A DNA stretch of 57,228 bases from Chloroflexota bacterium (GTDB lineage Bacteria; Chloroflexota; Anaerolineae; Promineifilales; Promineifilaceae): positions 1 to 57,228 of the forward strand of contig JAACFF010000002.1 of NCBI GenBank assembly GCA_009937635.1, read 5' to 3'. The position numbers and the translations under genes are program-made. The notes beneath the pieces were generated by a model, which did not search any database, was not told where the DNA came from, and saw only the letters and a list, made by a program, of their open reading frames with translations. Positions 27,517 to 35,516 of this stretch are shown here, piece by piece; position 1 is the first letter of the stretch; every line of letters begins with the position of its first letter.

Positions 27517-29229
27517 TCAAGCACTGTGACGCAACCATAGCACCTCATAGGGACGCACGCGGAGATCGTCACTTCTATGCGTTTTGCCGCCTACTAGTTC
27601 CTTCAGGGCGCTGTTTCTCACCGGTAATCGGATATGCAGTGACTCTGCGGACACATTTTGCACACAGAATACCGTGGAAAGAGCGTCAGGCGAAGTTCTC
27701 TGTACTGCAAATATCGCTGGATTCAAATCTAGAACGATTTGATCGCCATTGGGATGAAATGCCGGATCGGCGGCCCTCGCTTTAAGCAGGCGACAATAGG
27801 AGGAGAACACACGCTGGCGCAAGGAACCGCTATTTGCCAACTCAGCCTCCAGCCTATTCCGCTGTAGTCTCTGGCGATTGATGCTTCGCTTTCGGCCCGT
27901 CTGCTTGACACCTTCGAGCCAATTATGGGACCCAAATAAGCTGTGGAAGTAAATACCTGGCACACCGCGTAAGGCCAACATTATCGCTTGTGATGCAATG
28001 AAGCGCATGGCCACTATTTCCGGATCTTGCCCTGTCTGATCTGCATCTCCCAAAGCATCCAGATAGTTGATATTCAATTCATAAGCACGCTTCGAACCGT
28101 CCAGGGCAGTCCGGTAAGAAACGTAACCACCTAAGGCCTCAACTCGCCGCGCCATGTTTGCGATCTCAATGTCGGATAGTAGATCCCGGGCCGGCGTTAC
28201 ACCTATGCCATCATGGGAAGCAAGGAAATTGAAAAAGGTCGTTGCCTCTGAGGGTTGTGATAGGGTAGCCGCCCAGCGGGAAAGGGTCTGCGCATTGCCC
28301 GTGTGGAACGCATGCAGTGTCAGAGGCGGGAGCGAAAAATTGTACACCATCTGCGCTTCGTTTATGCCATCGCCAAAATAAGAAATATTGTCCTTGTGGG
28401 GCACGTTCGTCTCTGTGATAAGCACAACATCCGGGGCGACCTCATCCAACACGGACCTTAGCAGTTGGATAATCCGGTGCGCCTGTGGTAGATGGATGCA
28501 CGAAGTGTCAATTTCCTTCCATATGAAAGCTATGGCGTCGAGACGGATGAATCTGGCGCCATGGGAAACATAAAAAAGTAAAATCTCAACAACTTCTAGC
28601 AATAGCTCAGGATTGGCATAGTTTAAGTCAATTTGATCCGCGCTGAACGTCGTCCAGACTTGCCGCTGTCCGGTGACCGTTTCCACTTCAGTCAATAGCG
28701 GCAACTCCCGGGGGCGAAATACTTGCGACAGATCTGTCCCTGCTTGGACGACGGTGAAATAATCTTTGTAAGGCGATTCATCACGTAGGAAACCTTGAAA
28801 CCAGTGACTCTCTGATGAGATATGATTCACAACAGCGTCAAACATCAGCTCGAAGGATCGGCCGAATCGCGCCACATTCTCCCAACTGCCTAAGTTCGGA
28901 TCAACTTGTTTGTAATCTATTACCGAAAATCCATCATCCGACGAGTAGGGATAAAATGGTAACAAGTGGACTGTATTGATCACTCCTTTGACGGTCTGTT
29001 CCAGAAAGTTGGCCAAGGTGTCCAGGGGAGGAGTACCCGCTTCTTGTACCATGTCACCATAAGTGATCAACACACAATCTTGCTCGTCGAAGTAGGTGAC
29101 TGGTTTCACTGGCGCGACTTTCAGCTTTTGACGGTATCTGGCCATCAACTCCACCAGGCGCGGATAGATCTTGGTTGCTAGCTCTTCACCATATAGAAAA
29201 AGAAGATGATCCGTGAGCTGTTGCGTCAT
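27517..29229 (-). CDS. GH13_18 glycoside phosphorylase (sucrose phosphorylase / glucosylglycerate phosphorylase type)
   Basis: This 570-residue alpha-amylase-fold enzyme has the sucrose-phosphorylase layout. Family blocks are HLLPFYPYSSDDGFSVIDY (about 88-106) and FDAVVNHIS, the nucleophile Asp231 in RFIRLDAIAF, the acid/base Glu273 in LITETNVPH, and HD (339-340) in NFLASHDGIG. Such enzymes cleave a glucoside with phosphate to give glucose-1-phosphate. In this group the donors include sucrose, sucrose-6-phosphate and 2-O-glucosylglycerate. The length and the broken glycosyltransferase next door make glucosylglycerate my preferred guess. It is the last gene of the LacI-controlled uptake operon. 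Confidence 0.85.
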   Translation of the reverse strand: MTQQLTDHLLFLYGEELATKIYPRLVELMARYRQKLKVAPVKPVTYFDEQDCVLITYGDMVQEAGTPPLDTLANFLEQTVKGVINTVHLLPFYPYSSDDGFSVIDYKQVDPNLGSWENVARFGRSFELMFDAVVNHISSESHWFQGFLRDESPYKDYFTVVQAGTDLSQVFRPRELPLLTEVETVTGQRQVWTTFSADQIDLNYANPELLLEVVEILLFYVSHGARFIRLDAIAFIWKEIDTSCIHLPQAHRIIQLLRSVLDEVAPDVVLITETNVPHKDNISYFGDGINEAQMVYNFSLPPLTLHAFHTGNAQTLSRWAATLSQPSEATTFFNFLASHDGIGVTPARDLLSDIEIANMARRVEALGGYVSYRTALDGSKRAYELNINYLDALGDADQTGQDPEIVAMRFIASQAIMLALRGVPGIYFHSLFGSHNWLEGVKQTGRKRSINRQRLQRNRLEAELANSGSLRQRVFSSYCRLLKARAADPAFHPNGDQIVLDLNPAIFAVQRTSPDALSTVFCVQNVSAESLHIRLPVRNSALKELVGGKTHRSDDLRVRPYEVLWLRHSA

Positions 29230-29307
29230 GGTCTTGACCCTGTTTTTACGTTAGATACAGTTTCAATCTGCTTGAAGAACAAATCTTCATTGATCTTGCT
29301 CTCTTGT

Positions 29308-30242
29308 TCAACCCACCAACTGTTCCAAATACCCGCGCAGAGCTGTTAAGGGATAATACTTGCGAGCCGTTTGAAAATTGTGTTGCACCGTCTCGCGACG
29401 TATGCCGCCGTCGACGAGTAACTCCACTGCCTCCTCTGCAGCCGCCTCCATCACTTCAGGCGCCACTTGTACGAGACCTTGCTCATCCCGGCTATCGATT
29501 TTCACCCCCAACGAGACAGTGTGAAAACCCTTGTCTTTAATGTCAACTTTGTAGACAGGATATTCAAAGAGCATAAATGGCAGCCGTGCACGCAATGTTT
29601 CCATTAGTTGGTTGCCCCACCCTTCCCATAAGCTCGGATAGGTGACAAAGTCAGCGAACACATACGTGTCCCATAGCGAATAGACCTTCTGACTCGCTCT
29701 CAACTGCCTCCTCCGTTCTACAAACTCTTCAATAAAATGGGCATCAATGCAAGTCTGCTCTATTTTTTGCTTTAATTGACGCAGATATCGCCCGGTAGGT
29801 TCATCTTGTGCATACCCGGCCAGAACCAGGACAATGCAATCTTCGCTGCTGAAGGATCGGCCGTACCACAGGTCAGCGTTGCGCCATCGACGCGCTCCCA
29901 ATAGAAGTCATGGTTATGTGCCACTGTTGGCAAACTAAGATCGCGCATCACCCGCGCCAGGGCGGGAGCCACGGCCGGATTGACAGCCACGGACCACACA
30001 TTCTCCGCGATCAGGAAGTTAATATGCTTCTCGGCGACGAATTCACGCAGCTTAATCTCTATCGTTGCTGACAATTTCTCCAACTCCGCCGTATACGCCG
30101 TTTCATCATAATCCTCAAGAGCGATAAAACTGTTGCGATAAAGCCGCTGCGCATCAGGTCGGTGATGGTACATCTCTTCAACCAGACGCAATCGCCGAGC
30201 AAGTTTCTGCGACGTCCAACGCATGTCGTGGACCAACGTCAC
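29308..30242 (-). pseudogene. Broken glycosyltransferase (retaining, GT4-like)
   Basis: Two frames together resemble one glycosyltransferase. The upstream part (30242 down to about 29870) gives LVHDMRWTSQKLARRL ... AENVWSVAVNPAVAPALARV and HNHDFYWERVDGA. The downstream part (about 29865 to 29308) gives VLVLAGYAQDEPTGRYLRQL ... YVFADFVTYPSLWEGWGNQLMET, the E-x7-type nucleotide-sugar end. The first frame runs past the junction and ends at 29772, while the second has no start of its own. The N-terminal Rossmann start is missing (in-frame TAA just upstream), and some 100-150 residues between WERVDG and the VLVLAGYA strand are lost. So it has a 5' truncation, an internal deletion and a frame change; no active enzyme is expected. 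Relatives make glycosylated glycerate-type solutes. Confidence 0.75.
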
Positions 30243-30342
30243 CAGATTATCCTCTTATTCTCTTCGCAACAAGTAGGGCAAAGCGACCCCAAAACGGGTT
30301 ACAGCAGATTCCCAGCGTTAGATCGTCAACATCGAGCACATC

Positions 30343-31260
30343 CTATCCCTTCACTCCGCCCGCCGATAAGCCCTCTGCCAAATAACGTTCCATGGCTAGA
30401 AAAAGGAACATTACCGGCAACGTCATAATCGTCGAAGCAGCCATCACCACGTGGGGACGTGGGCTGGGATCATTAAAAATCGTATTGACCGCGATCGGCA
30501 TAGTAAACATATTGCTATCGTTCAAAAATATGAACGCATACAAGAACTCATTCCAGGCGATCATAAAAGTGTAGATAGCCACGGAAATGACGGCAGGAAT
30601 CGCCAACGGTAAGGTAATACGCCAAATGACTCCGGGTCTACTGCAGCCGTCTATCAACCCAGCCTGTTCAATTTCTGAAGGAATTGTACGGAAATAGTTA
30701 ACCAGCATGTAGAGAGCAACGGGGAGCGTTTGCGCCAGATATGTGAATACCAATACAGATAAATTGTCTTGGACATCAAATCCTAACGCCGTACCCATCC
30801 GGGCTAACATGGCAAAGAGGGGTATGATGATCAGCACCCCGGGAAATAAATATATCATCAATATGCCATTCAACATTATGTTCTTGCCCCGGAAGGCTAG
30901 GCGAGCGATTGCATATGCACCTAATACAGATAGAACGACGGCAATTAACGAAGTAGGAATGGAAACAAGCAGACTGTTGATAATTGCCCGGCCGAACTCT
31001 TGGAAACTGGGGTGGCTGGGATCGAACAGTTCTCGATACGCATCCAGGTTTAAGGATTCAGGAACATAAACTGGTTCACGCGCACCGATTTCAGCCCTTG
31101 TTTTAAAAGAGGAGCTTATCATCCAGTAAAAAGGAAAAACGATCACTGCCAGAAACATGAACAGCGCAGTTAGGAAGATAAATCGCTTCCATGTCAGCGA
31201 TCGGGCCATGCGGTCCAGCGGACTCATTCTTTCATCAGAAGCAACTGTATGGCTACTCAT
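30343..31260 (-). CDS. Sugar ABC transporter permease, MalG type
   Basis: This inner-membrane permease has about 305 residues and six membrane helices (first at about 25-50). The EAA loop that contacts the ATPase reads EIEQAGLIDGCSRPGVIWRITLPLAIP. The C-terminus AMERYLAEGLSAGGVKG is typical of CUT1 MalG proteins. The ATG at 31260 overlaps the upstream permease stop (TGATG), with GGAGGA in front, so the two subunits are translationally coupled. No ABC ATPase gene is present in the operon, so a shared MsmK/MalK-type ATPase encoded elsewhere is expected. Confidence 0.93.
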   Translation of the reverse strand: MSSHTVASDERMSPLDRMARSLTWKRFIFLTALFMFLAVIVFPFYWMISSSFKTRAEIGAREPVYVPESLNLDAYRELFDPSHPSFQEFGRAIINSLLVSIPTSLIAVVLSVLGAYAIARLAFRGKNIMLNGILMIYLFPGVLIIIPLFAMLARMGTALGFDVQDNLSVLVFTYLAQTLPVALYMLVNYFRTIPSEIEQAGLIDGCSRPGVIWRITLPLAIPAVISVAIYTFMIAWNEFLYAFIFLNDSNMFTMPIAVNTIFNDPSPRPHVVMAASTIMTLPVMFLFLAMERYLAEGLSAGGVKG

Positions 31261-32300
31261 CACGAGTCCTCCACATTTCTCATCACAAATCTCGTATACA
31301 AGAGCAGAAAGATCACCAGCATAACCAGCAAGATCATCCCTGTTGCTGCACCCTTGCCAAAGTCTCGCAAGCGAAAACTGAACTCCACAGTCAGAATTGG
31401 TAACACTTTCGTGCCAAAACCACCGCCGGTTAGGAGGAAAATATCGTCGAACTTATTGAAGGTCCACATGAGCCGCAATAAGAATATGGCACCAAGTACA
31501 TAGCGAAGTTCAGGTAATGTTACATACCAAAATTGCTGCCATGTACTCGCCCCATCCACCCGGGCTGCTTCATACATCGTCTTGTCGATAGCCTGCAGAC
31601 GAGCCAGGATCATTAACATGGCAAAAGGAAAATAGCGCCAACCTGTGAAGAGAATAACCAACAACAGAGCAAGACCTCGCTGTGCCAAATAGGCTACCGG
31701 CAGATCAATTACACCCAGATTCAATAACACATCGTTTAGAACACCTGATGGTCGCGGATCAAGTATCCAGCGCCAAACAAAGGCCACCCCAACGATGGGG
31801 GCAATATAAGGAACTAGAAATATCGCTCTCGTTGCCCCGCGACCTCGAAACGGATGGTTCAACAAAAGAGACGCGCCCAAGCCCAACAATAACGTCCACG
31901 CCGTAGAAACAAAGGAGAAAACGATCGTTGTGATGGCTGCACCCCAATTCCATTTTGTTAATGCCAGCCAGATCTTTTGGAGGATGTTTGCCTCTGCCCA
32001 TTCTTGAGGTAAGGGACCTGGCTTAAAGGCAAAGTCATTAATAACCGATCTGAAATTGTCCAAACCAACAAATGGCGTTTGAAACACATTGTTAAGATCG
32101 CCGAGACCCACCTTATGAAAACTTATCCATATGCTGAAAATTGCGGGGAATACAACCAATCCAAAAACAATAACGGCTGTGGGCAAGATAAGAACCCAGG
32201 CCAGGCGCGCCTCTTGCGCATTTTGCGATTTCCATCGTCTACGCCAACTTAGGGAGCGAGATGGCCTTGAAGCTTCTGTAGACTCAGTAAGCGAAGTCAT
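31260..32300 (-). CDS. Sugar ABC transporter permease, MalF type
   Basis: This 346-residue membrane protein partners the MalG-type permease. It has a basic N-terminal tail, a first helix at about 35-60 (WVLILPTAVIVFGLVVFPAIF) and five more helices. The EAA loop reads YEAARVDGASTWQQFWYVTLPEL. I start at ATG 32300, where AGAAGGGG lies 7 bases upstream; the frame is open for 37 more codons, but that part is not protein-like. CUT1 permeases of this kind import di- and oligosaccharides or glycosides with a lipoprotein binding protein, which is the next gene upstream. Confidence 0.93.
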   Translation of the reverse strand: MTSLTESTEASRPSRSLSWRRRWKSQNAQEARLAWVLILPTAVIVFGLVVFPAIFSIWISFHKVGLGDLNNVFQTPFVGLDNFRSVINDFAFKPGPLPQEWAEANILQKIWLALTKWNWGAAITTIVFSFVSTAWTLLLGLGASLLLNHPFRGRGATRAIFLVPYIAPIVGVAFVWRWILDPRPSGVLNDVLLNLGVIDLPVAYLAQRGLALLLVILFTGWRYFPFAMLMILARLQAIDKTMYEAARVDGASTWQQFWYVTLPELRYVLGAIFLLRLMWTFNKFDDIFLLTGGGFGTKVLPILTVEFSFRLRDFGKGAATGMILLVMLVIFLLLYTRFVMRNVEDS

Positions 32301-32318
32301 GGCATACCCCTTCTGGAT

Positions 32319-32348
32319 GTAAGGGACAGAGTTGCCTCTGCCCCTTAC
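32319..32348 (-). promoter_or_regulatory. Intercistronic hairpin between binding protein and permease genes
   Basis: The minus-strand RNA folds into a 13-pair stem (one G-U) capped by the tetraloop GCAA, a GNRA loop. It lies 22 bases after the binding-protein stop and about 18 bases before the permease start, with no T run after it. Stem-loops at this place in sugar ABC operons (as between malE and malF) shield the binding-protein mRNA and lower permease expression; that role is inferred here. Confidence 0.7.
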
Positions 32349-32370
32349 GACTCGTCTGATCCGGCTATTA

Positions 32371-33873
32371 CTATTCGGCTTCAGCCTGACGCTCAGCCAA
32401 CATTGCTTCAACTTCTGTTTGCAAGAACTCGGCCGCCGATTCCGGTGTCATTATGCCCTCAAGGGCAATATTGCTAACGACCTCGGGAATCAACAGGCGA
32501 CCCTCGATGTCGCCGATGACCGCACGTTGTGCCGCATCGTAATCGGGACGGAATAGCCAACGTTGCATTGTCTCAAATCCGTTGGCAATTTGATCCAAAG
32601 TTTCGGGAGAGTAGTTGGCGAAATAGTCGCTGCTACCCTTCCACCCTTCTACAGCACTCTCAAGAACGGGGACCTTGCCAAATGGCGCCAGGGCCAAAAC
32701 ATCTTGGTAGCCTTCAGTCAGGAAATATTCAGCCACAGCTTGCGCTTCGGGGCTTGCACCCTGCATTAGGCCTAAAGTAACCAATTGGCCGTATGAAGCC
32801 GCACCATTAGGACCTACCATTTCCGACGCAAATCCGGTGTTTCCTGGCAAGTCTTCGATGGCGATCTCTACATTACCGCCGTCTTCCAGACCAGACCCAT
32901 CCACCAGGTCATCCATGATATAGGTGCTGTAGAACAACATGCCCGACTGATCATACTGGTAGTTTTCACGGGCGCCTCGCCAATACTGCGGTCCTGGAGC
33001 CGCGCAAGTCTGCAGATCCGTGTAAAACTGTAGCGCTTCAATCATCTCTGGCGTGTTCATTGTCACATTGCCAGCTTCGTCAAAGGGCCAGGCGTTGTTA
33101 GACATCGCCACTTGTTCGAAAACCTGATGGCCGTAATTCTGACCAGGATCGGTCCCCAATGTCACAGCGTACAACAAGTTGCCGGTACCTGGCAAATTTT
33201 CACAGGCGGCTTGGATGGCCTCCCACGAAGTTGGAGAATCCAAACCTGCTTCATCAAACACATCTTGACGATACCAGATCGCCTGGATCCACCCATCATA
33301 AGGAATCGCTGCATAATTGCCGGTAGCCGGATTGGTTACCATGGCCAATGGACCGGTACGGAAATCATCCTCGCCGATGCTGGAAATAACAGCTTGAGCC
33401 GCTTCTTCATCCAAAATGCCATCGGCAGCAAAGGCAGCGACACGTTCGATACCCATGCGTACGATATCGGGTAAACGGTTGGCTGCTTGAGCCGTGGCGA
33501 TTCGCTGGGTGATACCGCCCTCTTCAATAGGAACGATACGTACCTCAATCCCCGGGTTCTCAGCCATGAAGTTTGCCGCGACGGCCTCGTACGTATCCAC
33601 GCGATCTTCTTCATTGTCCGTGGTCCAAAATTCAACGACTGTCATGTCAGTGGGTTCTGCTTCCATCTCGACAACCCGGGTAACTTCGACCTCTTCGGTG
33701 ACCGTCTCCGTTTCCGTGACAGTCTCGGTCACAACCCGGGTAACTTCGACCTCTTCAGTCACCATCTCCGTTTCTGTAACAACACGCGTTACTTCTACAG
33801 TTTGGGGCTGGCATGCTACCAATACCAAAGCTAGACTCAAAACTACTAGACCAATTAAAACTATTTTCTTCAT
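32371..33873 (-). CDS. Sugar ABC transporter substrate-binding lipoprotein
   Basis: This 500-residue CUT1 solute-binding protein has a signal peptide with lipobox LVLVAC (Cys about residue 20). A 55-residue spacer follows made of repeated VEVTRVV and TETVTEE units, then the binding fold (VVEFWTTDNEEDRVDTYEAVAANFMAENPGIEV, LPDIVRMG, GNYAAIPYDGWIQAIWYRQDVFDEAG). Start ATG 33873 is set by a strong GGAGGTG eight bases upstream. The ligand is unknown; the GH13_18 phosphorylase in the same operon points to a glucoside such as glucosylglycerate or sucrose. The spacer probably lifts the domain off the membrane. Confidence 0.93.
   Translation of the reverse strand: MKKIVLIGLVVLSLALVLVACQPQTVEVTRVVTETEMVTEEVEVTRVVTETVTETETVTEEVEVTRVVEMEAEPTDMTVVEFWTTDNEEDRVDTYEAVAANFMAENPGIEVRIVPIEEGGITQRIATAQAANRLPDIVRMGIERVAAFAADGILDEEAAQAVISSIGEDDFRTGPLAMVTNPATGNYAAIPYDGWIQAIWYRQDVFDEAGLDSPTSWEAIQAACENLPGTGNLLYAVTLGTDPGQNYGHQVFEQVAMSNNAWPFDEAGNVTMNTPEMIEALQFYTDLQTCAAPGPQYWRGARENYQYDQSGMLFYSTYIMDDLVDGSGLEDGGNVEIAIEDLPGNTGFASEMVGPNGAASYGQLVTLGLMQGASPEAQAVAEYFLTEGYQDVLALAPFGKVPVLESAVEGWKGSSDYFANYSPETLDQIANGFETMQRWLFRPDYDAAQRAVIGDIEGRLLIPEVVSNIALEGIMTPESAAEFLQTEVEAMLAERQAEAE
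33671..33803. repeat. 60-base tandem repeat coding the lipoprotein spacer
   Basis: Two near-identical 60-base units begin at 33671 and 33731 (each starting acaacccgggtaacttcgac) and a third, diverged copy at about 33779. They keep the reading frame and encode 20-residue blocks containing VEVTRVV. Differences are mostly synonymous, which suggests duplication followed by selection for the peptide. Confidence 0.8.
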
Positions 33874-33966
33874 CTTCTTAGCACCTCCATTGTGCTTCAA
33901 GAAACTAAAAACCTAATAAGACTTCGACTTGACCTAATCCAACAGTTTCTACCTTCTCCTATCTGG

Positions 33967-34998
33967 TCACCTCCTTTCATAAAGCATTGGCCCGCTAGAT
34001 TCGCGCACAACTAAGGATGGTGTGAGCAGAATGTGCTCATTCTGCGGGACTCGACCGTTCAAGATATTGATCAACATCGCGCAGGAGCGACGACCGATCT
34101 CGTAAATAGGTTGGTGCAAAGTTGTTAAGGGCGGGGTTACAAATGCGGCAAGCGGAATATCATCAAACCCCCCAAGGGCTATATCTTTACCAACCATCAA
34201 ACCCTGCTGCTGAATCCGATTTGCGGCACCAATCGCCATCAGATCATTGCTGCAAATAACGGCCGTCGGCCGTGGATCGAGGGTGAGCAAATCTTTCACA
34301 ACATGGGCGCCTCCATGCTGAGTCATATCCCCTTCCATCACCCATTCTGGAAGAACAGTCAAATTATTCTTAGCCATGGTTTGATAATAACCACGTAAAC
34401 GATAACGACCAAACATCAACCCTTGCGGAGGAGCAATAAATCCAATGTGCCGGTGACCTAGGTCAATGAAATGTTGAACTAACATCTCCATACCTGCTTC
34501 ACTATCTTCGTCTACGTAAGGAAAGTCCAATTCATCGTCTGTGCGGCCAAAGGCAACAAATGGGAAATTCTTTTCACACAACAGCCTTAAGCGTAAATCA
34601 TCTTCTCTCGTCCGTACGACGATCAACCCGTCAGCCCAGCCACCTCTTGCCGCTCGTCGATAAGCATTGGCCTCTCCTTCACTGTCTGGAGCGTGCGTCG
34701 AAACCAACAAATCATATTCATGATCAGCAGCCTCAGTACCAATACCAGCAATAAATTCACTAAAGAAGGGATCTGAGAAACGCGCGCCAAAAGTGGGCAT
34801 AATAAAGCCCAAAGTATCTGTACGTTGTTTGCGCAGTCTCTGCGCGGTAATGTTGGGGAAATAGCCTAATTCAGTGGCAGCAGCCTTGATACGCTCCCGT
34901 GTTGTTGGCGACACATCGCTATATCCGGCCAGGGCACGCGAAACAGTAGTCACCGAGACACCTACTTTATTTGCGATATCCTTTAGTGTGACGGCCAT
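33967..34998 (-). CDS. LacI family transcriptional regulator
   Basis: This 343-residue repressor has an N-terminal helix-turn-helix and hinge (VTLKDIANKVGVSVTTVSRALAGYSDVSPTTRERI ... LGYFPN). A periplasmic-binding-protein-like effector domain follows (VVRTREDDLRL, FGRTDDELDFPYVDEDSEAGM, HRHIGFIAPP, PTAVICSNDLMAIGA). It is the first gene of the sugar operon. Two identical palindromes of the LacI-family type lie directly upstream of it, one of them inside the promoter, so it most likely represses itself and the downstream transport genes until a sugar ligand binds. Confidence 0.95.
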   Translation of the reverse strand: MAVTLKDIANKVGVSVTTVSRALAGYSDVSPTTRERIKAAATELGYFPNITAQRLRKQRTDTLGFIMPTFGARFSDPFFSEFIAGIGTEAADHEYDLLVSTHAPDSEGEANAYRRAARGGWADGLIVVRTREDDLRLRLLCEKNFPFVAFGRTDDELDFPYVDEDSEAGMEMLVQHFIDLGHRHIGFIAPPQGLMFGRYRLRGYYQTMAKNNLTVLPEWVMEGDMTQHGGAHVVKDLLTLDPRPTAVICSNDLMAIGAANRIQQQGLMVGKDIALGGFDDIPLAAFVTPPLTTLHQPIYEIGRRSCAMLINILNGRVPQNEHILLTPSLVVRESSGPMLYERR

Positions 34999-35059
34999 TT
35001 TCCCTCGCTTGCTTAACCCTGGTGGCCGTTAGGTCATTGTTAACGGTGTGGACCGGTTC

Positions 35060-35077
35060 ATCCAAAACGTTTTGGAT
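35060..35077. promoter_or_regulatory. LacI-family operator O1
   Basis: This is a perfect 18-base palindrome with core TCCAAAACGTTTTGGA, having the central CG typical of LacI-family operators. It falls about 10-27 bases downstream of the predicted -10 of the operon promoter, so a bound repressor would block initiation or early elongation. Its centre is 33 bases from that of O2, close to three helical turns, so two dimers would sit on the same face of the DNA. Confidence 0.85.
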
Positions 35078-35086
35078 AATGTTTTC

Positions 35087-35115
35087 AGTATAATCCAAAA
35101 CGTTTTGGAAGTCAA
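35087..35115 (-). promoter_or_regulatory. Promoter of the sugar operon with operator O2 in its spacer
   Basis: On the minus strand -35 TTGACT (35110-35115) and -10 TATACT (35087-35092) are separated by exactly 17 bases. Those 17 bases contain the second copy of the 16-base palindrome TCCAAAACGTTTTGGA (35094-35109). A repressor bound here would directly exclude RNA polymerase. The promoter serves lacI and, by read-through, the binding protein, the permeases and the GH13 gene; no better promoter was seen between lacI and those genes. Confidence 0.85.
35094..35109. promoter_or_regulatory. LacI-family operator O2
   Basis: This perfect 16-base palindrome, identical in core to O1, fills the spacer of the minus-strand operon promoter. 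It also lies about 20 bases upstream of the -35 of the divergent plus-strand promoter, so repressor binding might touch that promoter as well. Confidence 0.85.
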
Positions 35116-35127
35116 TCCTCAGCCGGT

Positions 35128-35155
35128 TTGACAATTCCCCCCTCTTTTCTATAAT
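35128..35155 (+). promoter_or_regulatory. Strong sigma-70 promoter for the CNNM/CorC genes
   Basis: A perfect -35 TTGACA (35128-35133) and a perfect -10 TATAAT (35150-35155) lie 16 bases apart on the plus strand. They point towards the two CorC-like genes and back-to-back with the LacI-controlled promoter. The predicted leader to the first start codon is about 355 bases. Confidence 0.75.
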
Positions 35156-35516
35156 CCAATCAGATTTAGACCAACTTCCGTGAGTTCGTTTTCAGACGCG
35201 ATAAATGATCGATTAAGTACAAACTGTTGACGACTAGCTCGGCGAAACCATTAAGTAGGTGTTTTTTTACCTTTCATGTCAACCAGCAAACCAATAATGG
35301 CAGAAACATTGTCCGGACACTGGGGAGTGCGTACGTAGTGTCCGAACCAGCATCAGAACCTCCTGACTCGCGCCCCAAATCTCTTTTTATTACTGATAGG
35401 CTCCCATCCGCTGAGCGCCAATTAACGACGCCCCAGACTGGCATTACTCAACACCTCGTCCTTTACCTGACAAGTCAAATTAGCATGTTTGTCGCTAATC
35501 GCCCTAGAAAACAAAT
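35156..35516 (+). other. Long untranslated leader upstream of the CNNM/CorC genes
   Basis: I see no convincing gene here. A TTG-initiated frame (35227-35520) spans most of it but has no ribosome site and no protein-like composition. One perfect eight-pair stem (CGGACACT 35314-35321 with AGTGTCCG 35337-35344, 15-base loop) stands out. The transporters downstream are of a class linked to Mg2+, so a structured regulatory leader is possible, but I do not recognise a known riboswitch. Confidence 0.35.

Noticed and set aside
33671-33803. CRISPR-like tandem repeat
   Set aside because: The units are contiguous 60-base direct repeats inside a coding frame, without spacers, encoding a lipoprotein linker.
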